42,392 nucleotides of DNA from Pseudomonadota bacterium (lineage in GTDB: Bacteria; Pseudomonadota; Gammaproteobacteria; Acidiferrobacterales; Acidiferrobacteraceae), in NCBI GenBank assembly GCA_021841585.1, contig JAKBUS010000016.1, positions 1 through 42,392 on the forward strand, in the 5' to 3' direction. Every line of letters starts with the position of its first letter. The first letter of the stretch is position 1. The notes beneath the pieces were generated by a model, which was not told the origin of the DNA, searched no databases, and saw only the letters and a list, made by a program, of their open reading frames with translations. The position numbers and the translations under genes are program-made. Of the stretch, positions 7,827-16,406 are shown piece by piece.

Positions 7827-8616
7827 CGAGCGACCCGACCCGCGCGAGGACGCGCGCATCGCGGGTTGGCGGGGCGGTGTCATTTCCCCCCACAGGGGCT
7901 TGCGCATCATGCCCCACGAGCGCGGGCGGCAGGCGCTATCCCTGATGCTGGGCCCGGTCTTCGCGCTTGCGTTAAGCTTGGCGATCGGTCCGCTCATCCT
8001 CCCGCTGTGGGCCGCCATCGAACGGTTTTGGTGTGCCCGGGCCACGCCGGCGGTGACTGTCATTCGCATACGCTATGCCTTGCCGTGGGGCTCGAGCCTT
8101 GCGGTGCCAGTCCCCGACCTTAACGCCAGCGGCCCTTCGCACGCCGCTTGGGTGACAAGCGCGGTGCTGGTGGGGATCACACTGCTTTTGGCCATGCGCC
8201 TGCGCCGCCACCACCTCCCGCTGTCGCTCGCGCTCTTTACCCTGGTGGCGGTGTTCGTCATCGGGGCCGCCGGGTTTACGCCGCTGCTCGCGCCCTTCCC
8301 TTATGTCATTCCAGGCTACATCCAGTCGATGCTGCTCATGGGGCTTACGCTCATGTTCATGACCCCGCTCATGCTCATGGTGATCTATTACCCGCTCGAT
8401 TTCGCCCTGGGCAAGAAGGTCGCCCTTACGCTATTGGCGTTGGCGTGGCTCGCCATCGCGCTGCCCTGCCAGTTTTGCCTCCAGGCATTCGTGATAAGCG
8501 GCCTCGGCCTTATCGCCTTACCCGTGCTGTTTCTGCTGTTTGGCCTGCTGCTCGACATCATGGGGCTCGTTGCGCTCTACGCCTGGGGCATGAGTTGGAG
8601 ATTGCGCCATGACTGA
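7807..8616 (+). CDS. Polytopic inner-membrane protein of the polysaccharide block
   Basis: A 269-residue protein with about six to seven hydrophobic segments: one near residues 43-65, then near 120-135, 140-160, 170-195, 200-225 and 230-262. No catalytic motif is recognised. I take GTG 7807 as start because GGAGGA (7794-7799) sits at ideal spacing; it overlaps the barrel gene by 20 bases and gives a charged N-terminal tail. ATG 7909 (MPHERGRQ) is the alternative and has no good ribosome site. Its end overlaps the glycosyltransferase by 8 bases, so it is coupled to it. By position it may be an accessory subunit of the synthase, in the manner of PgaD for PgaC, but there is no sequence proof. 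Confidence 0.6.
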   Translation: MSSIISDERPDPREDARIAGWRGGVISPHRGLRIMPHERGRQALSLMLGPVFALALSLAIGPLILPLWAAIERFWCARATPAVTVIRIRYALPWGSSLAVPVPDLNASGPSHAAWVTSAVLVGITLLLAMRLRRHHLPLSLALFTLVAVFVIGAAGFTPLLAPFPYVIPGYIQSMLLMGLTLMFMTPLMLMVIYYPLDFALGKKVALTLLALAWLAIALPCQFCLQAFVISGLGLIALPVLFLLFGLLLDIMGLVALYAWGMSWRLRHD

Positions 8617-9955
8617 CGTCCATACGGGTCTATCGTTCACAGGGCAGGCCGCGGCCGCGCATGCCAGTCTGATCGCGGTCTTGCAGCCGATCGCCTACGC
8701 CATCGTCGCGTTGGTGGTGTTCTACACCGCCCGCCACCTGTTCTTCACCATGAACCGGCTTTTTGGTCGTCAGCGCCACCCCTATCTCGACATCACCCAG
8801 GCGTCATGGCCGCTTGTGACCGTCATCATCCCGGCCCACAACGAACAGCCGGTCATCGCGCATATCCTCGAGCGCATGATCGCCGTCGACTATCCCCCGG
8901 ACCGCCTGAAGATCCTGTGTATCGACGACCGCTCCACCGACGCCACGCCGGCCATTCTGGACGACTTTGCCAATCGCCATCCCGGTCGCGTCCAGGTCCT
9001 GCACAGGCCCCCCGACGCCCAGCCTGGCAAGGCCGCGGCGCTGGTCGACGCCACCGCGTACCTTATGGGCGACATCGCGCTCGTCTTTGATGCCGACTAT
9101 CTCCCCGGCGCAGGGCTCGTAAAGCAGCTTGTGGCGCCATTCTTCGACCCTGAGGTCGGCGGCGTCATGGGACGCGTCGTCCCCTACAACAGTGGCAGCA
9201 ATCTCCTTACGCACCTTTTGGAGCTGGAGCGCGCCGGCGGCTATCAGGTTGATCAGCAGGCGCGCGCGAACCTGCGTCTGATCCCGCAGTTCGGCGGTAC
9301 CGTCGGCGGCGTGCGGGCAAGTGCCCTGCGCGCCATCGGCGGCTGGGACCCGCGCGCCCTGGCCGAGGACACCGACATCACCTATCGACTCGTCATCGCC
9401 GGCTGGAAGATCGCCTACCAGAATCGCTCGGAATGCTACGAGGAGGTCGTGGAGTCATGGGCCGCCCGTTACCGGCAGCTGCGACGCTGGTCGCGGGGAC
9501 ACAACCAGGTCCTGTTTCGCCAGCTCTTACCGCTCTTGCGGTCGTCGCGCGTGACGCGCCGCGAACGTCTGGATGGCGTATCGCTGCTCGGCATCTACGC
9601 CATGGCGCCGGTGCTCCTCATCGGCTGGCTCGTGCTCTATCTCCTGTGGCTATGCGGCGACAACGGCGGCGGTCTTTTGCTCATGCTGGCGGTGGTGAGT
9701 TATGGGACCTTCGGCAACGCCGCCGCGTTCTATGAGATCGCCTCGGCTTCGCGCCTGGATGGGGAACGCGACAAGGTCAAAGGCGTACCGCTCATTCTCG
9801 TCGGGTTCTTCGTCTCCACTTTCGCGGCGACCGCGGGGTTCCTGGCGGCCATCGGCGACACGCTGCGGCCGCGCCGAATCCAATGGCACAAGACGCCGCG
9901 TTACCGTGATCAGGCGCGTGGCGCGCCCGACCCGGCGACGCCGACGCGCCTTTGA
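8609..9955 (+). CDS. Processive family-2 glycosyltransferase (polysaccharide synthase)
   Basis: A 448-residue membrane glycosyltransferase with the GT2 layout: an N-terminal membrane segment (about 24-45), the catalytic domain, then membrane helices from about 325 to 425. The signature residues of processive synthases are all present: the nucleotide-binding DDRS at 106-109, DAD at 161-163, the catalytic-base EDTD at 253-256 and the Q-x-x-R-W motif at 290-294 (QLRRW). It is therefore likely to polymerise and extrude a beta-linked polymer across the inner membrane, like PgaC or BcsA. There is no PilZ domain. The upstream epimerase suggests an N-acetylated hexosamine substrate, but substrate cannot be read from the sequence. 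Confidence 0.88.
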   Translation: MTDVHTGLSFTGQAAAAHASLIAVLQPIAYAIVALVVFYTARHLFFTMNRLFGRQRHPYLDITQASWPLVTVIIPAHNEQPVIAHILERMIAVDYPPDRLKILCIDDRSTDATPAILDDFANRHPGRVQVLHRPPDAQPGKAAALVDATAYLMGDIALVFDADYLPGAGLVKQLVAPFFDPEVGGVMGRVVPYNSGSNLLTHLLELERAGGYQVDQQARANLRLIPQFGGTVGGVRASALRAIGGWDPRALAEDTDITYRLVIAGWKIAYQNRSECYEEVVESWAARYRQLRRWSRGHNQVLFRQLLPLLRSSRVTRRERLDGVSLLGIYAMAPVLLIGWLVLYLLWLCGDNGGGLLLMLAVVSYGTFGNAAAFYEIASASRLDGERDKVKGVPLILVGFFVSTFAATAGFLAAIGDTLRPRRIQWHKTPRYRDQARGAPDPATPTRL

Positions 9956-9965
9956 GGAGGCTACC

Positions 9966-10928
9966 ATGCTGTCGCTGTTCGCTGTTGTGACGATCATTCT
10001 TTTTCTGCTTCCGTTCACCCCGACCGCGGGGCTGTTTCTGCGCCGCCGTCGGACCCTCGGGCCGTCCCCGCTATCCGAGGGGGCGTATGCGCCGGATCAT
10101 TTTGCCCGCAATCTGATCGAAAAGCTCCGCGCACGCATGGCGCTGATCACGCAACCGGTGGTCACGGTATGCGAATATCCCCTGGATGACGAGCCGCTTT
10201 TGATCCTGCCGGCCTCCATGCGCCGGGCGCCCTCGGAGTGCGCCACGAAGATGAGCTACGCCCTGGCCGACGTGGTCTTTCCGACAGCCCTCGCATGTGA
10301 CAAGGAGATTGCCGCGGAAGGGGCGTTGGTGACGGGGGAAAATGCCAGCTATCGCGCCCTCTATGCGGCCGATACCTTGCGCGTCGGCCGGAACTCCACA
10401 ATCGTTCGGTGGTGTCATGCCGATACCCACTTGAAAGTAGACAAAAGTTGCCGGATACTCGGTCGGGCATCGGCCAATAAAACAATTAAAGTCGACGCGC
10501 CATGTCGTTTTACGACTCTGACGGCCCCGATGATTTTGATTGGATCGGCGGAACCACGGGCGGCTGGCGCCAAGGCGGAGGATTTGGCATCGGTTGCGGG
10601 CACGAATCATGTGGCCCGCGAGCCGGTGTCGCTGGCCGCGGGGACAAGACTTCATGGATCGGTCAAGGCGTATAAGCGGCTGTGCGTGGGCGCCGGTAGC
10701 GTCATAGAGGGGGCGCTTGCCTGCGAGGGTGATATCGTCATAGAGCCGGGTTGCCTGATATGGGGCCCCATAATCGCCGAGGGCGATGTCCGCATCGCCG
10801 GGGGCTGCGAGGTAGGGCGGTCGGGTCATCCGGGGTCCGTGGTCGGCGAGGATGTCGAGATCGCCGCGCCCGCCGTGATCCACGGGGCCGTGCACGCGCG
10901 TCGCGGCGGAAATATTACAGAAAGTTAA
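9966..10928 (+). CDS. Membrane-anchored bactofilin-like beta-helix protein
   Basis: A 320-residue protein beginning with a hydrophobic anchor (residues 1-25) and an RRRRTLG basic stop. A central region follows, and the C-terminal half (about 230-320) reads as short repeating rungs such as LHGSVKAYKRLCVG, SVIEGALACEGDIVIEP and IIAEGDVRIAG. That pattern suits the right-handed beta-helix of bactofilin / polymer-forming proteins. GGAGG lies 5 bases upstream of ATG 9966, and the gene starts 10 bases after the glycosyltransferase stop. Bactofilins polymerise into filaments and often organise envelope enzymes; here it may scaffold the synthase. The strand between 10380 and 10540 is more AT-rich than its surroundings. 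Family call is by pattern only. Confidence 0.6.
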   Translation: MLSLFAVVTIILFLLPFTPTAGLFLRRRRTLGPSPLSEGAYAPDHFARNLIEKLRARMALITQPVVTVCEYPLDDEPLLILPASMRRAPSECATKMSYALADVVFPTALACDKEIAAEGALVTGENASYRALYAADTLRVGRNSTIVRWCHADTHLKVDKSCRILGRASANKTIKVDAPCRFTTLTAPMILIGSAEPRAAGAKAEDLASVAGTNHVAREPVSLAAGTRLHGSVKAYKRLCVGAGSVIEGALACEGDIVIEPGCLIWGPIIAEGDVRIAGGCEVGRSGHPGSVVGEDVEIAAPAVIHGAVHARRGGNITES

Positions 10929-10941
10929 AGAACTATAAAAT
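10914..10941 (+). promoter_or_regulatory. Possible promoter before the FapF-like gene
   Basis: An AT-rich island in GC-rich DNA contains ATTACA followed after 16 bases by TAAAAT (also TATAAA). It could let the FapF-like gene be expressed on its own. The match is modest. Confidence 0.3.
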
Positions 10942-11010
10942 AAAACACTGGGGGGCGGGTATCGCGGGTGGCTCCCAATCCCTACCACGCTAGATCTAAG
11001 GAGCATCACT

Positions 11011-12081
11011 GTGCGCACGCGACCCTATCATCCGGCTTTCGTGGCGCTTGCCGTGGCATGCGCGTGGACCCCGCAGGCCTGGGCGGGGACGTCTCCTACT
11101 GGTCCGCTCGATGTCCAGCACAAACCCGGGGCCCAGGAGAGTGTGCAGGCGGTCTATCGCCAGCAAAATGCCCTGTTCAAGGCCGGGCAGTGGATCCTGC
11201 AGCCTGGGGTGAGCTACGCCTACTCGGACAGCAATGCCTTGACCCTGAACGGGTTCCTGGCCTTGGGGGCGATCTTTCTTGGACAGATCAATGTAAGCAA
11301 GGTACAAAGCAATATCGAGACCTTGTCGCTCCAGACCAGTTACGCCCCCACGAATGATCTCGAGCTGTCGGTGACCGTGCCCTACCTGGCCCGGCAAAGC
11401 ACGTATGTGTCGGTCGGCGTCAACAGCTCGAGCCTGCAGGCGAGCCAGCAGGACGTGACCAACAAGGGCCAGATCGGGGATGCCAGCGCCGCGCTTTACT
11501 ATCAAATCTCGGGGACCAGCGGGGGGGCCGCGACCATCTGGAACTTGACTGCCAAGGCGCCGACCGGGCGCGGGCCCTACGGCATTCCGGTGGTGACACA
11601 GGCGCAGAACAATAACCTGAGTTATCCCGAGTCCTTGCCGACCGGCAATGGCGTATGGTCGGTATCGACGGGCCTGTCCTTCATAAAGCCGGTCAGTCCC
11701 GCCATTCTCTTTGGAAGCGTGAGTTACACCTACAACATTCCGCGCAGCTTCGGTAACATCTCGAGCACCACGACACCCCAGCCCGGACAAGTCGCCGGCG
11801 GCAATTCCGTGAGCTTCGGGGGCGGCACCGCCTTTGCGCTCAATCGGCGCGTGAGCCTCACGCTGTCCATGGCCGAGACGTTCATCACCGAGACGCGCAT
11901 AAAGCCCGCGGGCGGCGCCTGGCAGGCGGTGGTCGGCAGCAGCGGCAACGCCGCGGTCTTGAATCTGGGCATGTCGTATGCCGACAGCCGCCGGGTGACG
12001 GTCGTCACCAACGTGGCCGTGGGACTGACCAAGGATGCCCCCAATATCGATCTCAGCGTGACGGTGCCCACGACGTTTTGA
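11011..12081 (+). CDS. FapF-like outer-membrane beta-barrel protein
   Basis: A 356-residue exported protein with a signal peptide ending QAWA-G (about residue 25). A short N-terminal helix-forming stretch (VQAVYRQQNALF) follows, then barrel-like strands (WILQPGVSYAYSDSN, LNGFLALGAIFLGQINV, LELSVTVPYLARQ) ending in LSVTVPTTF with a terminal Phe. The N-terminal coil and the order of strand motifs resemble FapF, the outer-membrane pore that exports Fap subunits. It also resembles the broader phenol-degradation MetA-type barrel family, which is the alternative. It starts with GTG 11011, 7 bases after AAGGAG. It is separated from the other Fap-like genes by the polysaccharide block, yet no other Fap pore candidate is in the window. 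Confidence 0.6.
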   Translation: MRTRPYHPAFVALAVACAWTPQAWAGTSPTGPLDVQHKPGAQESVQAVYRQQNALFKAGQWILQPGVSYAYSDSNALTLNGFLALGAIFLGQINVSKVQSNIETLSLQTSYAPTNDLELSVTVPYLARQSTYVSVGVNSSSLQASQQDVTNKGQIGDASAALYYQISGTSGGAATIWNLTAKAPTGRGPYGIPVVTQAQNNNLSYPESLPTGNGVWSVSTGLSFIKPVSPAILFGSVSYTYNIPRSFGNISSTTTPQPGQVAGGNSVSFGGGTAFALNRRVSLTLSMAETFITETRIKPAGGAWQAVVGSSGNAAVLNLGMSYADSRRVTVVTNVAVGLTKDAPNIDLSVTVPTTF

Positions 12082-12194
12082 CGACCCGGGGGCGCCGGGG
12101 ATTGGCGGCAGGCCGCCCGTAAGCTTTTGTATGACCGCGCCCTGGTGATCCACGCAGGCCCAATCCAGATTTGGAAAGGCGGGAAGGAGGCAAG

Positions 12195-13618
12195 ATGCCA
12201 GAAGCGAAGAGCGATATCGATACCAAGCAGTCCGGGTTTCGTGTCGGGCTAGGGGCCGAAACCCGCGCGCTGCTGGTCTATTGCGCCGCCAAGACCCTCC
12301 CGTTCCACGAATCCGATATCACGAGCCACGGCTGGAACCTGACGCGCGTCGGGACCTGGGGGCGGCGCGCTCTCACATGGACCGCCTGGGGGCGGGCGTC
12401 GGTATCGTATGCCTGCAGGACGCCAGCGAGAAGGCGGTCGCGGACGCCGAGGCCCTGCTCGGCTATGGCAACAATCGCTTCCGGTGGATCGCGATCCTCG
12501 ATCTTGCATTTCTGAAAAACGCAGTCGCCAATCATCTCATCAGCGAGTGCTGTCTCGACTTCCATGTGGCGCCGGTGGACGTGCCACGGCTTTTGCACAG
12601 TCTCGGTCACGCCCTGGGGATGGCGCACCTTAGCCGCAACCAGCGCAAGGGTGCGGCGGAAAACCGCCTGGAAAAGAACATCATTGGCGCGAGCCAGGCG
12701 ATGAAGGCGACCGTTCAGCGGATTGCGAAGATCAGCCAATCGGATGCGCCGGTCTTGATCCTGGGCGAGACGGGTACCGGCAAGGAGCTATGCGCCCTGG
12801 CGGTCCACGCCCACTCGGTGCGTGGCGCGCGCCCGTTCGTGGCGGTCAATTGCGGGGCGCTACCCGACAAATTGATTCAGTCGGAACTTTTTGGTCACGA
12901 GAAAGGCGCCTTTACGGGCGCGCATCAGCGCAAGATCGGGCGCATCGAGGCGGCCGAGGGCGGCACGCTTTTTTTAGACGAGATCGGCGACTTGTCGCTC
13001 GACCTCCAGGTGAACCTGCTACGGGTCTTGCAGGACGGGACCTATGAACGCGTGGGGGGTACCGAGACCATGTGCGCCGACATCCGCGTGATCGCCGCCA
13101 CGCATGTCGATATGGAAAAGGCGGTAGGCGAGAAGCGGTTTCGCGAAGACCTCTACTATCGCTTGAACGTGCTGAATCTGGACGTGCCGCCACTGCGCAG
13201 CCGCGACGGCGACGTGGCCCTGCTCGCCCGTCACTGGTTTGATCGGTTTGCCGCCGAGAGAAACCCGCAGGTGCGCGGCTTCAGCCGCGATGCTTTGGCG
13301 GCCTTGAGCCGGCACCACTGGCCTGGAAACGTGCGCGAACTCATCAACCGGGTCCGGCGCGCGATGGTGATGTGCGAGCGGCAACTCATCGGCCCAGAGG
13401 ATCTGGGCCTCGACTATGTCGGGTCCCACCAGGATATCCCGGTCGAGGAGACCCTCGCCGAGGCGCGTGAACGCGCCGAGCGCGAGGCGATCTGCGAGGC
13501 CATCGACAGGAGCGCGGGCAACCTGTCGCGCGCGGCGCGATCGCTCGGGGTCTCGCGGGTTACGCTCTACCGCCTGCTTGATAAATATCAGATCCCCCAT
13601 CGCCTGCCGCGGAACTGA
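12195..13618 (+). CDS. VpsR-like sigma-54 transcriptional activator with apparent frameshift
   Basis: The protein has three parts. The N-terminal VpsR-type receiver-like domain begins ALLVYCAAKTLPFHESD and continues VGIVCLQDASEK. The AAA+ sigma-54 interaction domain has Walker A GETGTGKE, the sigma-54 loop GAFTGA, Walker B LFLDEIGD and the arginine-finger region FREDLYYRLNV. The C-terminal FIS-type helix-turn-helix is NLSRAARSLGVSRVTLYRLL. The start (ATG 12195, preceded by GGAAGGAGG) and the downstream part lie in different frames. They join if one G is added at the G5 run at 12358-12362, giving 474 residues. Without it, the first frame ends at 12515 and the domain is split. The downstream frame alone has no plausible start. 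By family it would control biofilm-matrix genes; the intact GAFTGA fits the sigma-54 promoter at 1171. Confidence 0.75.
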
Positions 13619-13642
13619 AGCGGCCCGCCACCACCGGCGTGG

Positions 13643-14452
13643 CTAGAAGCCCACCATGACGTGCAGCAGCTTGCGGTAGGGCAGATAAGCCTGGTTGTGG
13701 ACGCGCACGAGCCTTTTGTGTCCGAACATGTCACGCAAGGGCTTGGTCGCGGCCCGGCCGGCGGGGCTCAAGAGCGCGACCAGGATTTTGTGGCGCAAGG
13801 ACGGCGGCACCTTGGCGCTCACCGAGAACGCCTGGTTGGGCAGTCCCGGGACCTTATAGGCCGCCTGAAGCCGGCCCGGGAACTGCGCCTGCTGGTGCTT
13901 GAAGACCGCAAGCGGCTCGAGGGCGGCCATGCACTCGCCGTCGACGATGTTGCGCGCCGCCGCGGCGAAGTTGTGAATGACGACGATATAGGGCTGGCGT
14001 TCGGGATTCGTAAACCAGCTGTCCAACGTCAAGGTCCCCAAATTGGGTGGCGAAAAGGCGCACACCGCGCGCCCGACCAGGTCCTTGACCTGACGTATCG
14101 CCCGCCCGCCTTTTTTGGTGACGAGCACGAAATTGAGTTTGCCGCTCAATGCCGCGATCGCGCTGTCGTGCCAGTGGGCGATACGCCACCCTATGAGGGC
14201 CGGGCCGTCGAAGTAAATGGCGGCGGCATTACTGTGTACCTCGGCCATGTAGGTGAGCCAGTTGCTGGTGTAGTGAAAGGTGATCGGTGCCCCGGTGGCG
14301 TGCGCCAGAAAGGTCGCGATCTTTCCGTAGACGGCCTCCGCCTGCGCGAGTCCTTGGCGAGGCGGGGCGATCATGAGATAACGGGTGGGTCGGTTGGCGG
14401 CGTAGGCGGGGGCGCAAAAAAGACACAAGGCAAACGCGATCGTGCGCAACAT
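13643..14452 (-). CDS. PhnD-like periplasmic phosphate/phosphonate-type binding protein
   Basis: A 269-residue protein with a signal peptide (MLRTIAFALCLFCAPAYA-A). The mature part follows the PhnD/SsuA-like periplasmic binding fold: YGKIATFLAHATG, YTSNWLTYMAEV, VTKKGGRAIRQVKDLVGRAVCAF and GTLTLDSWF. There is no ABC permease or ATPase gene next to it, so it may be a sensor or orphan rather than a transporter part. GAGGAG lies 6 bases before the start. It converges with the sigma-54 activator across 24 bases. Its ligand is unknown. Confidence 0.7.
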   Translation of the reverse strand: MLRTIAFALCLFCAPAYAANRPTRYLMIAPPRQGLAQAEAVYGKIATFLAHATGAPITFHYTSNWLTYMAEVHSNAAAIYFDGPALIGWRIAHWHDSAIAALSGKLNFVLVTKKGGRAIRQVKDLVGRAVCAFSPPNLGTLTLDSWFTNPERQPYIVVIHNFAAAARNIVDGECMAALEPLAVFKHQQAQFPGRLQAAYKVPGLPNQAFSVSAKVPPSLRHKILVALLSPAGRAATKPLRDMFGHKRLVRVHNQAYLPYRKLLHVMVGF

Positions 14453-14639
14453 AATATCTCCTCATGATGTGTTCGCGACGGAGGTGTGGCGCCGTCGGTA
14501 GCCCCCGAACAGGCCCTTGCGCGGGATCTTCTTGTTTGGAGCCCCTAAAGATTAGACCGCGTGTCCGTGCTTGCAAGGCGCGCCGTGCCTTGGAGATGGT
14601 CGGCGCGGACCACCGCCATGCGGGTCGCGGCGGTTCGGC

Positions 14640-14669
14640 TTGGCGTTCGCGCGGGCGGACTGATATAGT
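14640..14669 (+). promoter_or_regulatory. Promoter of the glycine-cleavage operon
   Basis: TTGGCG, an 18-base spacer and TGATATAGT (an extended -10, TGnTATAGT) sit just upstream of the riboswitch. Transcription would begin near 14676, about 10 bases before the first aptamer stem. Confidence 0.65.
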
Positions 14670-14684
14670 CGGCGGGCGACAGAT

Positions 14685-14848
14685 AGCTTGCGGGAGAGGC
14701 CCGCCCTGCGGGGCCGGGCGCCGACGACGCAACCGCCCGGAAACGTACCGGCAAAAGGACCGCGAGGCTACTACCGTCGACTCTGGAGAGAGACTGCGCG
14801 ACAGTCCACCGAAGGGGCACAAGCTCTCAGGTCGTGGGACAGAGGGGT
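14685..14848 (+). ncRNA. Tandem glycine riboswitch
   Basis: Two glycine aptamers in series precede gcvT. The first (about 14685-14766) has GCGGGAGAGGC, GCCGACGACGCAACC and GGCAAAAGGACCGC. The second (about 14781-14848) has CTCTGGAGAG, CCACCGAAGGGGCA, CTCTCAGG and ACAGAGGGG, a near-perfect match to the family consensus. A short linker (GCTACTACCGTCGA) joins them. In bacteria this RNA senses glycine and, as a rule, turns on glycine cleavage when glycine is plentiful. The gene arrangement fits exactly. Confidence 0.93.
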
Positions 14849-14861
14849 GACTATGGATAGG

Positions 14862-14908
14862 CTCGCCGCCTAGGGGCGCGAGTTCGTGTGAATCGAACGC
14901 GAGATCTC
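14862..14908 (+). promoter_or_regulatory. Candidate riboswitch expression platform
   Basis: Two stems can form that share GGCGCGAG around 14876-14883: CTCG(C)CGCC with GGCGCGAG (14862-14883), and CGCG(AG)TTCG with CGAACGCG (14878-14901). Only one can exist at a time. No T-run follows, so control at translation start of gcvT is more likely than termination. Pairing is by eye. Confidence 0.35.
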
Positions 14909-14910
14909 TC

Positions 14911-16002
14911 ATGGGTCACCGTACCCCGCTTTATGAAGAGCATGTCAAGGCCGGCGCCCGCATGGTGGATTTCGGCGGTTGGGACATGCCCCTCCATTAT
15001 GGATCGCAGGTCGCCGAGCATCACGCCGTACGCCAGCAGGCCGGAATCTTCGATGTCTCGCACATGCGCGCCGTGGAGGTCCGTGGCGCCGATGCCCGCG
15101 CCTACCTCCGATACATGCTCGCCAACGACGTCGACAAGCTCGGTACCCCGGGAAAGGCGCTTTACGGCTGCCTCCTGAACGAGCAGGGTGGCGTCCTCGA
15201 TGACCTGATCGTCTATTTTCTGGCGCCCGACTGGTTTCGGCTGGTGGTCAACGCCGGACCCGCGGAGGGCGATATCGCGTGGTTGCGCGCGCATGCCGGG
15301 CGTTTTGGCGTTGACATCGCGCCACGCCCGGATCTGGCCATGATCGCCGTGCAGGGGCCGCGTGCCGACGAGGCGGCCTCGCGGGTTCTGGGGGAGGCCC
15401 ACGCCACGCTGGCGCGCCTGAAGCCCTTCCATGGCGCGTTCATCGGCGACACCTTCCTGGCGCGCACCGGTTACACCGGGGAGGCCGGTTTCGAGATCCT
15501 CATCGATGCGCGCGAAGCGCCCGGTCTGTGGCGGCGGTTTACCGATCACGGCGTCGTGCCGGCCGGCCTCGGGGCGCGTGACACCCTGCGCCTGGAGGCC
15601 GGCATGAACCTTTACGGGCATGACATGGACGCCACGGTGTCACCGCTCGAGTCGGGTCTGGCGTGGACCGTGAGCCTCGCCGCCGAGCGCGAGTTCATCG
15701 GACGTTCCGCCCTTTTGCGGCAGCGCGCGCAAGGTGTCACGCGTAGACTCACCGGACTTTTGCTGCGCGCCCCCGGGGTCGTGCGCGACGGCCAGGATCT
15801 GCAGGGCCCGTGGGGGCGGGGCACGGTGACGAGCGGCAGCTTCTCACCGTCGCTTGCGCGCGGTATCGGGCTCGTGCGCGTGCCGGCGGCGGCGGCGGAC
15901 GGGGACGCCTGTGAACTCATCGGCCGCTCCGGACAGGTCCTTGATGCGCGTCTGGTCACGCCGCCGTTCGTGCGCCAGGGGCGGGCACTGATCGATCTTT
16001 GA
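14911..16002 (+). CDS. gcvT: Glycine cleavage T-protein (aminomethyltransferase)
   Basis: A 363-residue aminomethyltransferase that moves the methylene group from the H-protein lipoyl arm to tetrahydrofolate and releases ammonia. It starts with [23 protein letters not shown] and has the folate-binding core ([19 protein letters not shown]), [11 protein letters not shown], and [15 protein letters not shown] near residue 230-240. Length is normal. ATG 14911 lies 60-odd bases after the riboswitch; the ribosome site is weak, as expected if its accessibility is controlled. First gene of the operon; gcvH begins 11 bases after it. Confidence 0.95.
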   Translation: MGHRTPLYEEHVKAGARMVDFGGWDMPLHYGSQVAEHHAVRQQAGIFDVSHMRAVEVRGADARAYLRYMLANDVDKLGTPGKALYGCLLNEQGGVLDDLIVYFLAPDWFRLVVNAGPAEGDIAWLRAHAGRFGVDIAPRPDLAMIAVQGPRADEAASRVLGEAHATLARLKPFHGAFIGDTFLARTGYTGEAGFEILIDAREAPGLWRRFTDHGVVPAGLGARDTLRLEAGMNLYGHDMDATVSPLESGLAWTVSLAAEREFIGRSALLRQRAQGVTRRLTGLLLRAPGVVRDGQDLQGPWGRGTVTSGSFSPSLARGIGLVRVPAAAADGDACELIGRSGQVLDARLVTPPFVRQGRALIDL

Positions 16003-16013
16003 GGGGAGGAGAG

Positions 16014-16403
16014 ATGAGCAAGGTACCAGGGGATTTGCGTTATACCAAGAGCCACGAGTGGGTGCGCGAAGAAGGCGCGCTGGTGGTCGTCGGCATTACC
16101 GACCACGCCCAGGATCTGATGGGTGACATGGTGTTCGTGGAGCTGCCCAAACCCGGGACGCGCTTGGATGCCGGCAAGGAGTGCGCGGTGGTCGAATCCG
16201 TCAAGGCCGCCTCGGACGTGTATGCGCCGGTGGCGGGCGAGGTGACGGCGGTAAACGAGGCGCTTGCCAGCGCCCCGGAGACGCTCAATACCGACCCCTA
16301 CGGAAACGGCTGGCTCTTCAAGGTCAAACCCGCCGATCCCGGCGCCGCCCACACCCTGCTCGACGCCTCCGCCTACGAGACCCTGCTCGCGTCCGAAACC
16401 TAG
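16014..16403 (+). CDS. gcvH: Glycine cleavage H-protein (lipoyl carrier)
   Basis: A 129-residue lipoyl carrier that shuttles the aminomethyl group between the P, T and L proteins. The lipoylated lysine is Lys64 in [13 protein letters not shown], and the N-terminal YTKSHEWV is typical. ATG 16014 is preceded by AGGGGAGGAG at 2-11 bases. It lies between gcvT and gcvPA; the next gene follows after 3 bases. Confidence 0.96.
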   Translation: MSKVPGDLRYTKSHEWVREEGALVVVGITDHAQDLMGDMVFVELPKPGTRLDAGKECAVVESVKAASDVYAPVAGEVTAVNEALASAPETLNTDPYGNGWLFKVKPADPGAAHTLLDASAYETLLASET

Positions 16404-16406
16404 ATC

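Noticed and set aside
1171-13618. Recent horizontal transfer of the matrix locus
   Set aside because: There are no tRNA, integrase, direct-repeat ends or clear base-composition change at its borders.
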